A stretch of 64,000 bases of DNA, taken from NCBI GenBank assembly GCA_963969595.1, contig OZ018409.1:44715282-44779281 (forward strand), in the 5' to 3' direction. Shown here one piece after another: positions 49,580 to 60,200 of this stretch (its first letter is position 1; each line of letters begins with the position of its first letter). The notes under the pieces are model-generated. The model saw nothing but the letters and a program-made list of their open reading frames with translations. It made no database searches and was not told where the DNA came from. Source of the stretch: Neckera pumila. Its lineage: Eukaryota > Streptophyta > Bryopsida > Hypnales > Neckeraceae. Made by a program: the position numbers and the translations under genes.

Positions 49580-50658
49580 TTTTTGGTTTTTTTTTAACAA
49601 ATGGAAAACCCATTGCATTAAAAGAAACCAAAGAACAACAGCCAAGCCAAAATAGCTGGACATAAGAGCCGAATAAGAACGTCTCAAAACAAAAGAACAA
49701 AAGAACCAAAAGACCGCTAGAAGAAAGAGCACTCAGGAGGCCGCACCCTGTTCCAGAACACCTCTTTATCACCCCTCCTATAAGCCAAGATAGGAATTTG
49801 AAGCTAGACTCGCTCAAACCTACTATGCTCCTCATTAGAGAGCCTAGGGTGATGGTGTGCACTACACATGGCCTTCATATGTGCCGCTTGCCCCGCATCT
49901 AAGAGTACTTCCCACAGTGCTTGTTGACATTTGGCTTTAGGCCAAGAAGCATTGGCAAACACCTTACTATTACGAGAAATCCACATGGTTCATAATGCTT
50001 GACCTCTAAGTAGAGTCCAGATAATCCTAAGACCAGTAAATCTACGTGGAAGCTTGGTTCCAAATATACATTGGATAGGACTGAATCGGCTATGGGGTCC
50101 CATAACCGGTTGAGCTCCTTGTATATGATATAGAATCGATTGTGCGTACTCCCAAATCTCCTGAGCGCGTGGACAATAATAGAACCTGTGAATCGGCGTT
50201 TCTTCTATATTGTCTATACAACAATTACAATTGACATCAATAGTTGGATTGATCCGTGCTCTCCATGAATGAGCCGCCACCACATTGTGCTAGACAGACC
50301 ATATAAACGCCGCTTCTTTTTGAGTTTTTGATTTGTGCCAAAGGTCCCGCCAATCAGGTAGAAAGTCAAGAGGGAGATGACCTGGTCATTTGGAAGGAAT
50401 GGAACGCTTGAGTTGACTTTGCTTGGTTAGGATTTGGCGGCCCATGGATGTTGTATAATCTGATAGCGGAAGCCCATTGTCCCACTGCCAACGTCCATGA
50501 TCGAACTTCAAAGACTAAATATCTCCTGAATAGAAACGAGTCGGAACCCCACTACTCTTCTTACGAAATTCTAATATTTGAACACACCTAATGTAAACTT
50601 CTTCCCCTGGAAGGTAATGGAGTGTCAATAGTTGCCTGGAGGTTGGGCTGACTGTTGC
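49580..50658 (-). mobile_element. 5'-truncated LINE retrotransposon insertion
   Basis: On the minus strand this encodes the C-terminal part of a plant non-LTR ORF2 protein. A WxxxW-type stretch near 50,290-50,380 is followed by the zinc-binding region found after plant LINE reverse transcriptases: WRARINPTIDVNCNCCIDN, then ETPIHRFYYCPRAQEIWEYA (about 50,125-50,270). Several in-frame stops (for example near 50,295 and 50,520) show it is dead. The plus-strand T tract at about 49,576-49,596 corresponds to a 3' A tail interrupted by CC. The 5' end near 50,658 falls within the coding region, the usual sign of incomplete reverse transcription. The insertion is about 1.08 kb and is bracketed by a perfect 17-bp target duplication. 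Confidence 0.88.
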
Positions 50659-50675
50659 TAGAAATTCAACATTTT

Positions 50676-51281
50676 AGAAGAAAATTTAGAAATAGATTAT
50701 CAAATATTTTTTAGAGTATAAAATCATAGAATAGATACAAATATTTGAATAAGATTGCTTATATGGTTGAGTGTAGGTTCAGTTGAACCAAAAAATTTAT
50801 TTTTTCATCTATAATTTTCATAAATCATCCATATTCATTGATGTAGAAAGTTTCATCTCTATCTACACTCTCTATATAAAGGCCACTTCATATTTACAGG
50901 AGCAAAAATGTAGAGGGAGCAACAGCAAATGACATAAGTGTGAGGAATTGAAGTGTAGTGGCAAAGGATGGAAGAAATTCTTTTCTTGACTTTTCTTTGT
51001 ATGAACCAAAGTTCTTTTGGTTATTTTTCTGAATTTCCTTATTAAAACCTTTGGTGGCAAATTATGTAGGCTATATAAGATTGTTTCATTCATGAGAATC
51101 TTTTTATGATTTCAATGCATCGGATGTTACTTGTGTAAACTCCGGTTACTGGTGATTTGTTGTAAATCCTTGAAGAAAGATTTTACCAATCTTTTCTTGC
51201 TACCTAATTTCAAAAACTAAAATTGAAGTGAACCTAAACAAAATAAGAGCATCATAACCCTTAATGGATTGAAGGTATTTT
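50676..51281. other. Gene-free AT-rich stretch
   Basis: No repeats shared with the rest of the window and no supported gene. 50,870-51,240 has an irregular mixed composition without a recognisable frame. Confidence 0.4.
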
Positions 51282-52157
51282 TTAATTCCTAAAGGACCAT
51301 TGTCCCTTCAAGCAAAAAATGGATTTAGGGCAAGTACCTATGGACTTAATTTTTGTCCAAATTTTTTGAAACGTTTTTTGAAGATAGAATAATTAATAGC
51401 TTCAATCAATGCTCAAGAACAAAAGTTATGCCCAAATAAGCTCAAAAAAGGAGAGAGGGGGCACAAAAAAAATTTGCAAAAATTTAAATTGAATTCTTTT
51501 TTTTTCATAGATTATATTTTTGTCTATCTATAAAGCTTTGGTTTGTTTCATTTGGATATGTTATGAGAAAGTTATGGATAGCCTTGTTTTTGGGCAATTA
51601 GAGCATCTTTTTAAAAAAATAACTTGTAGAATTCATTTATGAATGCAATTTTTGCAATTTTTCAATAAAAAAGTTCTAGAATAATCCCACAATAGGAATT
51701 AGTGCATTTAATTCCATCTAAAAGATAACAATATTTTAGATTTTCCTTCTATCTCGTACCTACTTCTACTTAACAACTTTTTTAAAAATGAAAATTAAAT
51801 TTTTTTGAGTTTTTTTATTTTTTTCCTCTCAACTCTCAACTCAATTCTCCACTGTAAATATTTAAAGCTCAAAACTGTGCAGTACAAAAAATTTCAGTTA
51901 AGACTGTTCAAAGTCAAAAATTCTAGTCTTACAATGTGCTGAAAAACTAGTTTTTTTTCACTTTAAACGTAGATATTTTGCAATCTATGCAGTCAAAAAT
52001 TCTGAAATTTTTTCTACACATTCTTATACTAGTTAGGTGTAAGGCCTACAATTAGATATGCATAAAGACAATTTTCAATTTTTTTTACTCTTTGTTATAG
52101 AAATGGCAATTTTGAGTGTTTTTGGCAGAAAAAGGGCCTGGTCCCTTTGAAAATTAA
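51282..52157 (+). mobile_element. TTAA-flanked MITE, subfamily 1 (876 bp)
   Basis: TTAA at 51,282-51,285 and 52,154-52,157; inner ends TTCCTAAAGGACC and GGTCCCTTTGAAAA (decayed). The interior follows the subfamily, including AAAAGTTATGCCCAAATAAG near 51,420. Confidence 0.8.
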
Positions 52158-53215
52158 GAGGAATCGTCAAAAACTGTCATTTTTTAGTGCATTGTCCCAA
52201 ATTGAAAACCCCAATTTTTTTTTTGTAACTTCAACTATGCAAAGATGTAGTAGACTACTATAACAATGTGTTGGAAAGTTTGACTGTGCGGATTGAAAGA
52301 TTATAAGTTTTAAAGTGAGAAAAAAAACTTTTCAGTTCTGCAAAACAAGGTCAGGAGACTTTGAGCCACCTTGGACTAAAAGTTTAGCTCTTGATGAGTT
52401 TGTATCTCTGCAGTATTGAGTTCTAAATTTTATTAGTTACATTTATGCAAAATTTTGGTATCAATTATGGAATTTAGCTTACCCTAAACCACTTTGCAAT
52501 GCAAGGAGGTTAAATGAATTGGCAATACACTAGCACTCATTAGAAGAGATTTGGGGCCATTAGAAGATTGCCAGTTATCCTGCGTTCCCGGATTGCGGCA
52601 ACGCAGGATAAGTGTTGGCTGATGAAGTTGAGACAATGCAACGTCATTTTTTGGAATTTTTTTTTTTTTTTTTGCTTAGAATGATACTTTGGCAAAAAAG
52701 AATTTTTTTTTTTTTTTTGAAAAAAAAAAAATCTGATAGCCCGTATTGCTGTTCACAGGGTCTGTCCAGATTGGCAAATGGGCCTAAAACAACCCTCTAG
52801 AAGCCCCAAATCTCCCCTAATGTTTTGATGATTTCTTGTGCAATGAAGAATTTTTTTTTGAACTCCATATGGTAAAAGGTTAGAGACAAACATTTGGAAC
52901 ATGTGGAAAAAATTTCAAGAATTTTGACTTCAAATTGTAAGATAAAAGGGCTTGAAGTTAGAAGAAAATGCTTTTTTTTTCAAAATTGTCCTGGTAGAGG
53001 TAATAAAATTTGACTCTTCTTAGAACGTGATTTGGGAACAAAAATTTGCTAAATTTAAAAAAAAAAATTCCATATTTTATTAGTTTTATACATTTCAAAT
53101 TTCAAAAGTTAATGAAGCGTCTAGCAAAAGACGCCCAAATTGTCTAAGCCGCCCAAATTTTTCAAGGAGCATAACTATTGATCCAAGTATTTGATTGGAA
53201 ATCTTTTACTTTCCC
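52158..53215 (+). repeat. Third, partial copy of the duplicated AT-rich sequence
   Basis: Resembles 1,720-2,200 plus 4,140-4,440 and 31,670-32,390: the GAGACTTTGAGCC, AATGCAAGGAGGTTAA, AAAGGTTAGAGACAAACATT and AAGGGCTTGAAGTTAGAAG blocks are in the same order. It is interrupted by a GC-hairpin MITE. This suggests the AT-rich sequence is itself a dispersed repeat, not only part of the tandem duplication. Confidence 0.65.
52538..52822. mobile_element. GC-hairpin MITE, copy 4
   Basis: CATTAGAAGAGATTTGGGG to CCCCAAATCTCCCCTAATG, the best-preserved termini of the family. Hairpin block CCTGCGTTCCCGGATTGCGG at about 52,579. The two other copies of the host sequence (2,080-2,100 and 32,000-32,010) lack the insertion. 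Confidence 0.85.
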
Positions 53216-53842
53216 CAAAAGGGGGTGAATCATTAGAAGACACTCAAATATAACATATATTAAATGGAGTTGCTTGCAATGCAACAATACCAAAAATGTT
53301 CCATCATTGACAAGCTCTAAGGTTGTATTCTTGACAAATGTTTGGATGTTACTAGAGATTAGTAAGAATAAATGAATAGAAAATCATGTGGATGAGAAGG
53401 TGACAATTGAATCTCTAATTGACTAAGGAGCCTACTTTGTTTTCTTTGCGCACTCAAGCAACCTCTATTGACTTTCTAATTTGGAATTTTTGCATAAGAC
53501 TTTTAGGATGGATGCTAATCATCTGGATCTACATGTGAAGCTTTGTTTCATGCCATTCCAATAAATATTGCAAAAATTATAACATTTTTGGTCAATTTCA
53601 ATGTCAAAAATTCTTAAAAATCACGAATTAATTTTATTTGATTGTATAGATTGACACCTACTCAAAAATATATGCAAATGAATTGAGATTGTATGATAAT
53701 TCATCTTAAATACAAATGTTAGGGTGTTTATGAGTTACTTCCTAAGGGCTCCTAAGTTCATTTACCAGATGATGAAAAAAGTACTCTTGGACAGTGTTTT
53801 ATCTAAACACCTTGTTAGTCATTCAATACTTTTTTGAATCTC
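53216..53842. other. Gene-free AT-rich stretch
   Basis: Not repeated in the window; no gene or motif seen. Confidence 0.4.
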
Positions 53843-54476
53843 TTAACTCCTATATGCCAGAGGCACAAAAATCGGTGTAGACAATATTTTAGAGTTGAAT
53901 AAAACCTAAGCAAGTTGCTATTTTTAATAATTTGTTATTTGAATTTTTTTTGGAAGTATAGTTATGATATCAAAAATCTAATTTTGAAAATGATTGATTA
54001 TAATTTTCCTATTCAAGATTTTGTGCAAGTGTGTCCATTGGAATCTTGACTTTCCATCTTGTTGAGGGCTCTTAGAAATGAGCCTCAACTACACCATATC
54101 TTGGAAAAAAAATCACATAAAAAATTCAATTAAAAGATTTGTAGAGTAGATTTTGAGAAGCCATCAATTGATTGGGGTTACGTATGTTATGTCCTTTAAC
54201 CTTATATTTTTTTGGTGACCAACTTTTTAGATTTGACATGTGAAAAGAGAATTGAAAGACTTTAAATCACTTTCACAATTTTAACACCCTCATGATCAAA
54301 CATTATAATCTTTCAATCCATAAGTGATATTGTTGTATTTTCTTTTCCTATATAATCTCTAACATGTCTAGTTTTCAATTTGTATGGTTACAATTCAAAA
54401 AACCCGATACATCTTATCAAAATGTTAACTTTTTGTTCAATTTAGAGCAAAAAGGCCTTGGCCATTTAGAGGTTAA
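53843..54476 (-). mobile_element. TTAA-flanked MITE, subfamily 3 (634 bp)
   Basis: TTAA at 53,843-53,846 and 54,473-54,476; ends CTCCTATATGCCAGAGGCA and GGCCTTGGCCATTTAGAGG. Reverse complement of 30,238-30,881 over most of its length. Confidence 0.8.
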
Positions 54477-55030
54477 AGATGACCTTTTTTTTTATCACCA
54501 ATTTGATGAAATTGATAAAAATAATGTAATTCCACTAAAACACAAGCAGAAATATGCAAAAATTTCAAAAAGATTCATAGCTTCAAAGGTTAATTCATAA
54601 AAGACTAGGGGGACGTTCAAATTTCCAAAATTGTAAAGATTGATTTTGAAATGCAATTTAGAATAGTATTTTAATGATGACTCTCAAACAATAGTAGTTA
54701 TAAAATATAATTTATAGATCACATCCATACGGTTAGATCAACAAATAATATACAAACTAATATTTTACAATAAAATTAAAAGCCAAAAAATTGAAAATTT
54801 ATTCTAAAATCCATTGTAGATTGAATATTTATAAACTTTACAAGAATTCTTTTCCTATAACTAAGCTCAAAATGTTGAGTTCTAATCATATTGGATTTTT
54901 TTAAAGATTTTTATATCATTTTTTGATTATTTTATTCCGACAAATGATATTTCTGTAGAGAGATACAAGCCAAAATTTGAAAAAGGATTGAGGCGTTCAG
55001 GGGTTAAGGGGTTAAACAACCACATAAGTT
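54477..55030 (-). repeat. Dispersed AT-rich repeat next to a decayed TTAA-type end
   Basis: 54,590-54,900 is the reverse complement of 37,100-37,400. The right border reads GGCGTTCAGGGG then TTAA (55,004-55,007), like a TTAA-element terminus, followed by a second GGGGTTAA. The matching left terminus was not found. Confidence 0.5.
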
Positions 55031-55079
55031 AATAGTGGTCCCATTTTTTACATTTTTCCGACAAGGTAACTTTGTCGAA

Positions 55080-55760
55080 GTTCCAGGGCCCACCCTAGCA
55101 ACAACTTATAGAGCGAGGCGTCTCCTTCGGCCAGTCAGTGCGAGTGCCAATAAAGCACCGTAGATGGATGAGGGCCTCAGCACGGATACACGAATCATGC
55201 TGCTCCCAGACCTCAGACCAAACCTGCAGGCAGACACCGAGCTCCAACACTGACGTCAGACCCGAGCCTCACCAGCTTCGTCAACCCGAGCCCCATCAGC
55301 TTCGTCATCCCCGAGCCTCATCAGCTTCGTCCAACCGAGCCTCATGCTGACCCAGTAGCTTCGTCCGCCCAAGTCCCAGGAGCTTCGTCCTCATCAGCTT
55401 CGTCCTCATCAGCTTCGTCCTTTCCCGAGCCCCAGCATGTCCGACCCGCACGGCAAGCGAGAGAGCGAGAGAGACGAAGAGCGAGACCCGCGGGCTTGCC
55501 TGCCCTTCTCCCCGTCCCGCAGGGAGTTGAAGCTCGTCGTCCCCTGCTGCGCCACGTTCCCCCCGACCCCACCGGGGCAGCCAGCGATGGGTGCGATACC
55601 AGCTTTTGCTTTGAAAGCGTTGTCAGTCGTCACAAGCACCAAAACCTTCACTTCCACCAAGCGCCACTCTTCCCGTAACTTAAGCTTCAGTAGTAGTCGT
55701 TCAGTGCTGTCTCTCGCGCACACACTTCATTCAGTTGGAGCCTCAAGCTTAGTACCGTAG
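55080..55760 (+). promoter_or_regulatory. Putative promoter and 5'-UTR exon of the AHK1-like gene
   Basis: GC content rises sharply at about 55,080. GGGCCCAC at 55,086-55,093 matches the site II (TCP-type) element frequent in plant proximal promoters. The region up to about 55,990 has no coding frame that joins the kinase and is probably untranslated leader. Several small upstream ORFs are open in different frames. The transcription start is not determined. Confidence 0.45.
55255..55432 (+). repeat. AGCTTCGTC minisatellite in the leader region
   Basis: About eight imperfect units with core AGCTTCGTC separated by CCCGAGCCTCATC-like spacers. The last units (about 55,380-55,420) shorten to an 18-bp period. 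Probably in the 5'-UTR exon of the kinase gene. Confidence 0.75.
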
Positions 55761-55998
55761 CATGTATTTCAAGCTTAGCAGTAATCTTACTGTAGTGCTC
55801 ATCTATCTCTTCATTTCATTCACCCCTGGTGGCCTGCCATTCCTCCCGTACCATATGATTCCTCCTCTTCCCATTCCCTGAGTACATTTCTTCACCAACA
55901 ATTTGATGCCCCAATCCCAATCCGGGCACCAAGGGCACCAAGGGCACCAACAGAGGAGGGCAGATGAGAAAAGGCAAGTGCTGACGTTAACTGATCTT

Positions 55999-57220
55999 GT
56001 ATGTGAGACACAATTGCAGGTTTTGTAAACTTGCTGGTCGCCCAGATTCGTCTCGTGAATGCCGGCTTCAGGCTTCGGTAGGGATTAGGTGTGTGTGGGC
56101 TTCGCTTGCGTTTGGTTTGGGAATTCGTTTGGTGGGTTGGTCAGGAACTCTAGGGTTTGTGGGTTCGTTGCACAGCAATCGGTGTCTTCTGCTTCTTGTT
56201 GCAGTGGTTTCGGATTTTATTGGCGTTTGGTGTGTTGCGCGTGGGTGGGTTAAGGGTGTAGTTTTCGGGGTGCTTCGTTTCTGTATATGTCTTAGAGAGG
56301 CTTGTGCGAAGTTTTTATGATAGAAGTCGTAGTTGGGGAGCATTGTTATTTGGTGTTTTTTAATATTTTCGCCTGCTTCGGTATTGCGTTTGCAGAAGCG
56401 CAGAGGAGGGACCATTTTCTGTCTGACAGGGGTGCAAGGAGGTTGCTGCACGAGCTTGGAAAATGAATGGAATAGGGATGCATCGCAGATGGATTGGGTG
56501 AGATTTTGGGTAGCTCAAGTGAACGGTATTATCAGTGGGCATGAAAATTTAGGGAACGAGGGCGGTCAGTAGTGGAATTTCTGGGACTTGGAATGCATTG
56601 TCTATGGCGTAGGAAGGAATAAACGTGAAGCTTTTCGACCACGACTTAGTTTTCACTGCAAGTATGCAATGAGCGTAGAGTTGGAAATGGGGTAGACTGC
56701 AACCCACTAGTCGTTGAAAACACCCCTGGGTTATGGGTTATGTGAATTTATTATAATCAACTGATACCACATCTAGGGTATGCTTGTGAGAGAAAATCGA
56801 GCGTCTGGTGCCATTTGAAACCAATTATCTTAGCCAGTTTTAGTTAGTTTAGAATTCTACCCACTTTTTTGTAGGTAGTCGTTGAGAATACTCCTGGCAC
56901 TGGTAAATTAATGCTGTCATGGGGAATTTATAACTAACATCTGATATCACATCTATGTTGCGAAGGTGTGGGACTTTCCGAGGACTGACTAATCTATCAT
57001 TTTTGTTCTCTTTTGGTCAAGCATGGATGAAGAGATGAGAAAATCTGCATTATGAGAGCTCAAGCCAATGGAGGGGTTGTGGACAGTAGGGTAGAGGTGA
57101 ATGCAGGGGCCTGGGGACAATTGGCATGACTGGGTGATGGCGTTCCAGGGATCTCTAGCAGGGAATTTAGTATTATTATTATTATTACTGTTGATGGATG
57201 TGTTGCGCTCGATCTCCTAG
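55999..57220 (+). other. Putative 5'-UTR intron of the AHK1-like gene
   Basis: Donor-like GTATGTGAG at 55,999 and acceptor-like TCTCCTAG ending 57,220 enclose T- and G-rich intron-like DNA. Short frames inside are unsupported. An ATT microsatellite lies at 57,170-57,187. Borders are inferred; another untranslated exon may exist inside. Confidence 0.4.
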
Positions 57221-57223
57221 CCG

Positions 57224-60200
57224 ATGTACTCAGGCTGTCTCTGGGAGTCCAAAATGTTCAAACTTGCTTCAATATGGAACCTGCCTCAGGAAAGGCAAGG
57301 GTCGTATCAATCCTTGGATCCAGAAATGGAGCAACTGCCGCATCCAAGTCGCAACCTCACGGTCTCTCGTGTTGTCATCATGGTGAGGGTTCTTCAAACA
57401 AGAGACTGTAGGTCTTACTGGTGATGCTCAGTGGAAGTTGAGTAGATGTTGTTTGTAAGGAATTCAGTTTCTGCGTGAAGTCTATACGTAGAAGATCCTG
57501 TAACGAATTTGGAGTTTGAGAGGCGTGAGGCATAGGTGTAATTTGCAAACTGATGATTGATTGATTGATTGATTGATGACTTGTTTGGAACAGATAACTG
57601 TAGCAGTCTTGGTGGGGCTTCTTACTATAAGCACCTGGTATTTCACGCACAGTTATCCCAAGAGTGCGGTGGCCAATCTTTCGCAATCCCTGCGTCGTGA
57701 AATTTTGGAAAACACATCCGAGCTGCTGGATGAAATATTTTCAATGAACACGTATGGATCAATGGCTATTGCAAATCTGATGGAGAAGAACTTCTTGGGA
57801 GATGACTTCAGCAAAGACAATTTCAACCGAGTATGTGATACACTGACGTGAACTGTGCAAAATATTTTTTTCTTACGTTTTAGAATGGTTCAGATGCAGC
57901 CATCAGGGGTTCAATTTCCTGAGTGGTAGTATATTGGCTGTTCCTGCCAGCTTGCTACTGCTAATTGATACTCGCTGGGAGGGAAAAATCGTTGTAAAGT
58001 CGATTACACTTGTTTAGTTCGCTTTTTCTGTATTTCAGCAGTGTTCAGGAAATTCCGGATTGCAGCAGTTTGTCAATGCGCTTGTTTTCCTTATCTTGCA
58101 GATCCGTGATGCTTCGTGGGCAGTGTTCAAGGCTCTTCCAGTGGTGACGTCACTAGGGGTGACTGCTGTCAATGGGCTGACAGCAGTCTACAATCGTGGT
58201 TTTAAAGATGAAATAGAAGGTTTCAGAGGGAATTTCTGTCTTTACTCGAATGACACCAATGGTGCACCAGTTTATTACAAGGAGTATGTGTCAGAGGTGA
58301 CCGGGAACCCGGTTGGGCCACCTTTAATGCTAGAACTCCCAAATGCCCTTCAGGATACGCCTTGGTTCCAGAAAGCAATCTCCTACCCTGTCAACAATCT
58401 CACTTGGACCATCGGTCGAAGCTTGACAAGTAAGCAATGTTGTGGCTAATTTCTTAGAAGTGTTGGTGTTGCAAATGAGAATTGTAACGACGAGGAAACG
58501 CTGTTTTTTTGGTAGAAGTGCCGTTTGGGTAATATTGCGACTTTGGATGTTGATCAGTGGATGGAAACGTCAACTGAAATATTACAAGGTGAACTTGATC
58601 AGAGTGTAGGGAGAGCAGACTAGCAATCAATATTATCTGTGGCAAGTAGCTGACGGCAATCTGTATTGATGCAGGTGGACAAGCATTCGTGCAGTGTGGG
58701 ATATCTAAACAGGCTAGGGCCTCGAATGAAGTGGCTCTGGTTCACTCATCATTGAGTGCTATTGCCATTAATAGTTTCATATCATCTCTGGAGTTGAAAG
58801 GTACCTCAGTGCTTACTTGAAATCTCAAACGAATAACTTTGTTGAATCTTCTTTTGAATGGGGAAGCGAGAGTGTTGGTGGGAATTGGGTCATTGGTTCG
58901 CTATTATCACCGTGTTGACAACTGAAACTACCCTTCTCGAGAAAATTGACCTGGTTTCGTTTACTTTCAAATATAGCTGCTCTCTTGTAAGCGTGCTAAC
59001 CATAGGTTCCCTTTTGACTGAATGAATTCTTATCACTGTGGCAGGGGGAAGCGTCTTTATTGCTGATGAGCAGGGAACTCTCTTATTTTCATCCGAGCCA
59101 ACAGTCTGTGTTTTGAGCAACAAAAGTGAGTGTGAAAATACTCCATTAGATCGAAACTCTGTTCTGAACGATGGAAAATCTTTTCTTCAGAACCAGGTTG
59201 GGTTGGCCAACTTGGTCACGACCGATTTTCATGTATCTGATGTTATCTTGAAGGGCAAACGGTACTCGGTGGACAGTTGGCCATACACGTTCAAGACAGT
59301 GAAGCTATCTGTGGTGGTCATGATCCCAAGGCACAGTTTCTGGGGTCCTATGGACTACTATACTCGCATTACATGGATATCACTACCCCTCCTTTCCGTC
59401 GGTGTAGTCTTCATTGGTTGTAGTCTCATCTATCTCCTTGTCGAGCAAGTACAGGCAGAAGAGAAGCTAAGAGCAGAGATTCTGAGACAATCGGAGGCTA
59501 AGAACCGTGCAGAAGCAAGTCGAGATGCGAAAACGAATTTTCTTTCTAGTATGAGGTCAGTGATTATGTCAAATTTCATGACCTGGTTATGCATTTAGTG
59601 AAAAAGATTTTCAGTCACTATGATGAGGAATTTGGTGAGTATCTTGATTGTGTGTTCATACTTCACTGAAGAGGCTAGTATTTGCAGTTTTTCCCCTTTT
59701 CTATAAATTATGATTCAATGGTTTGCTGAGACTCGTGGCATATTTTGACGATTTTAATTGTGGTGGTTCTGGACAGCCATGAGTTGAGAACGCCTATGGC
59801 ATGTATCATAGGCCTCTTAGACATGCTTCTGATGGAGAACCTCACTGTAGAGCATGAGGGGAGTATTCGACAAATTCACCGTTGCGCCACATCTCTGGTT
59901 TCTTTGCTCAATTCTGCTCTGGATATTGCGAAGGTTTAACCTTCCCCTTGATTTTTGATACGATTCTGCCTGGGTTTAAGGGTTTGGTTATTGCAGTACG
60001 TACATGACTGTGGAGACATCTGTTGGAGCTAATCTTAGTTGCTCTATGTGCAGAGAAATAAAAAAAGAGTTCTGAGGGTTCTTTATTTTGAAGGCTTATT
60101 TGACGTATTAACGAGAGTGACTTTTGGACTTTACGCAGGTTGAATCAGGAAAGCTTGTCCTGGAGAAAGCAGAATTCAATCTGGAAGCAGAGCTTACTGC

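Noticed and set aside
55409..55760. Overlapping open frames of 76-107 codons in the GC-rich leader of the kinase
   Set aside because: Three frames are open at once through a minisatellite and GC-rich DNA, without any recognised motif; expected by chance in such sequence.
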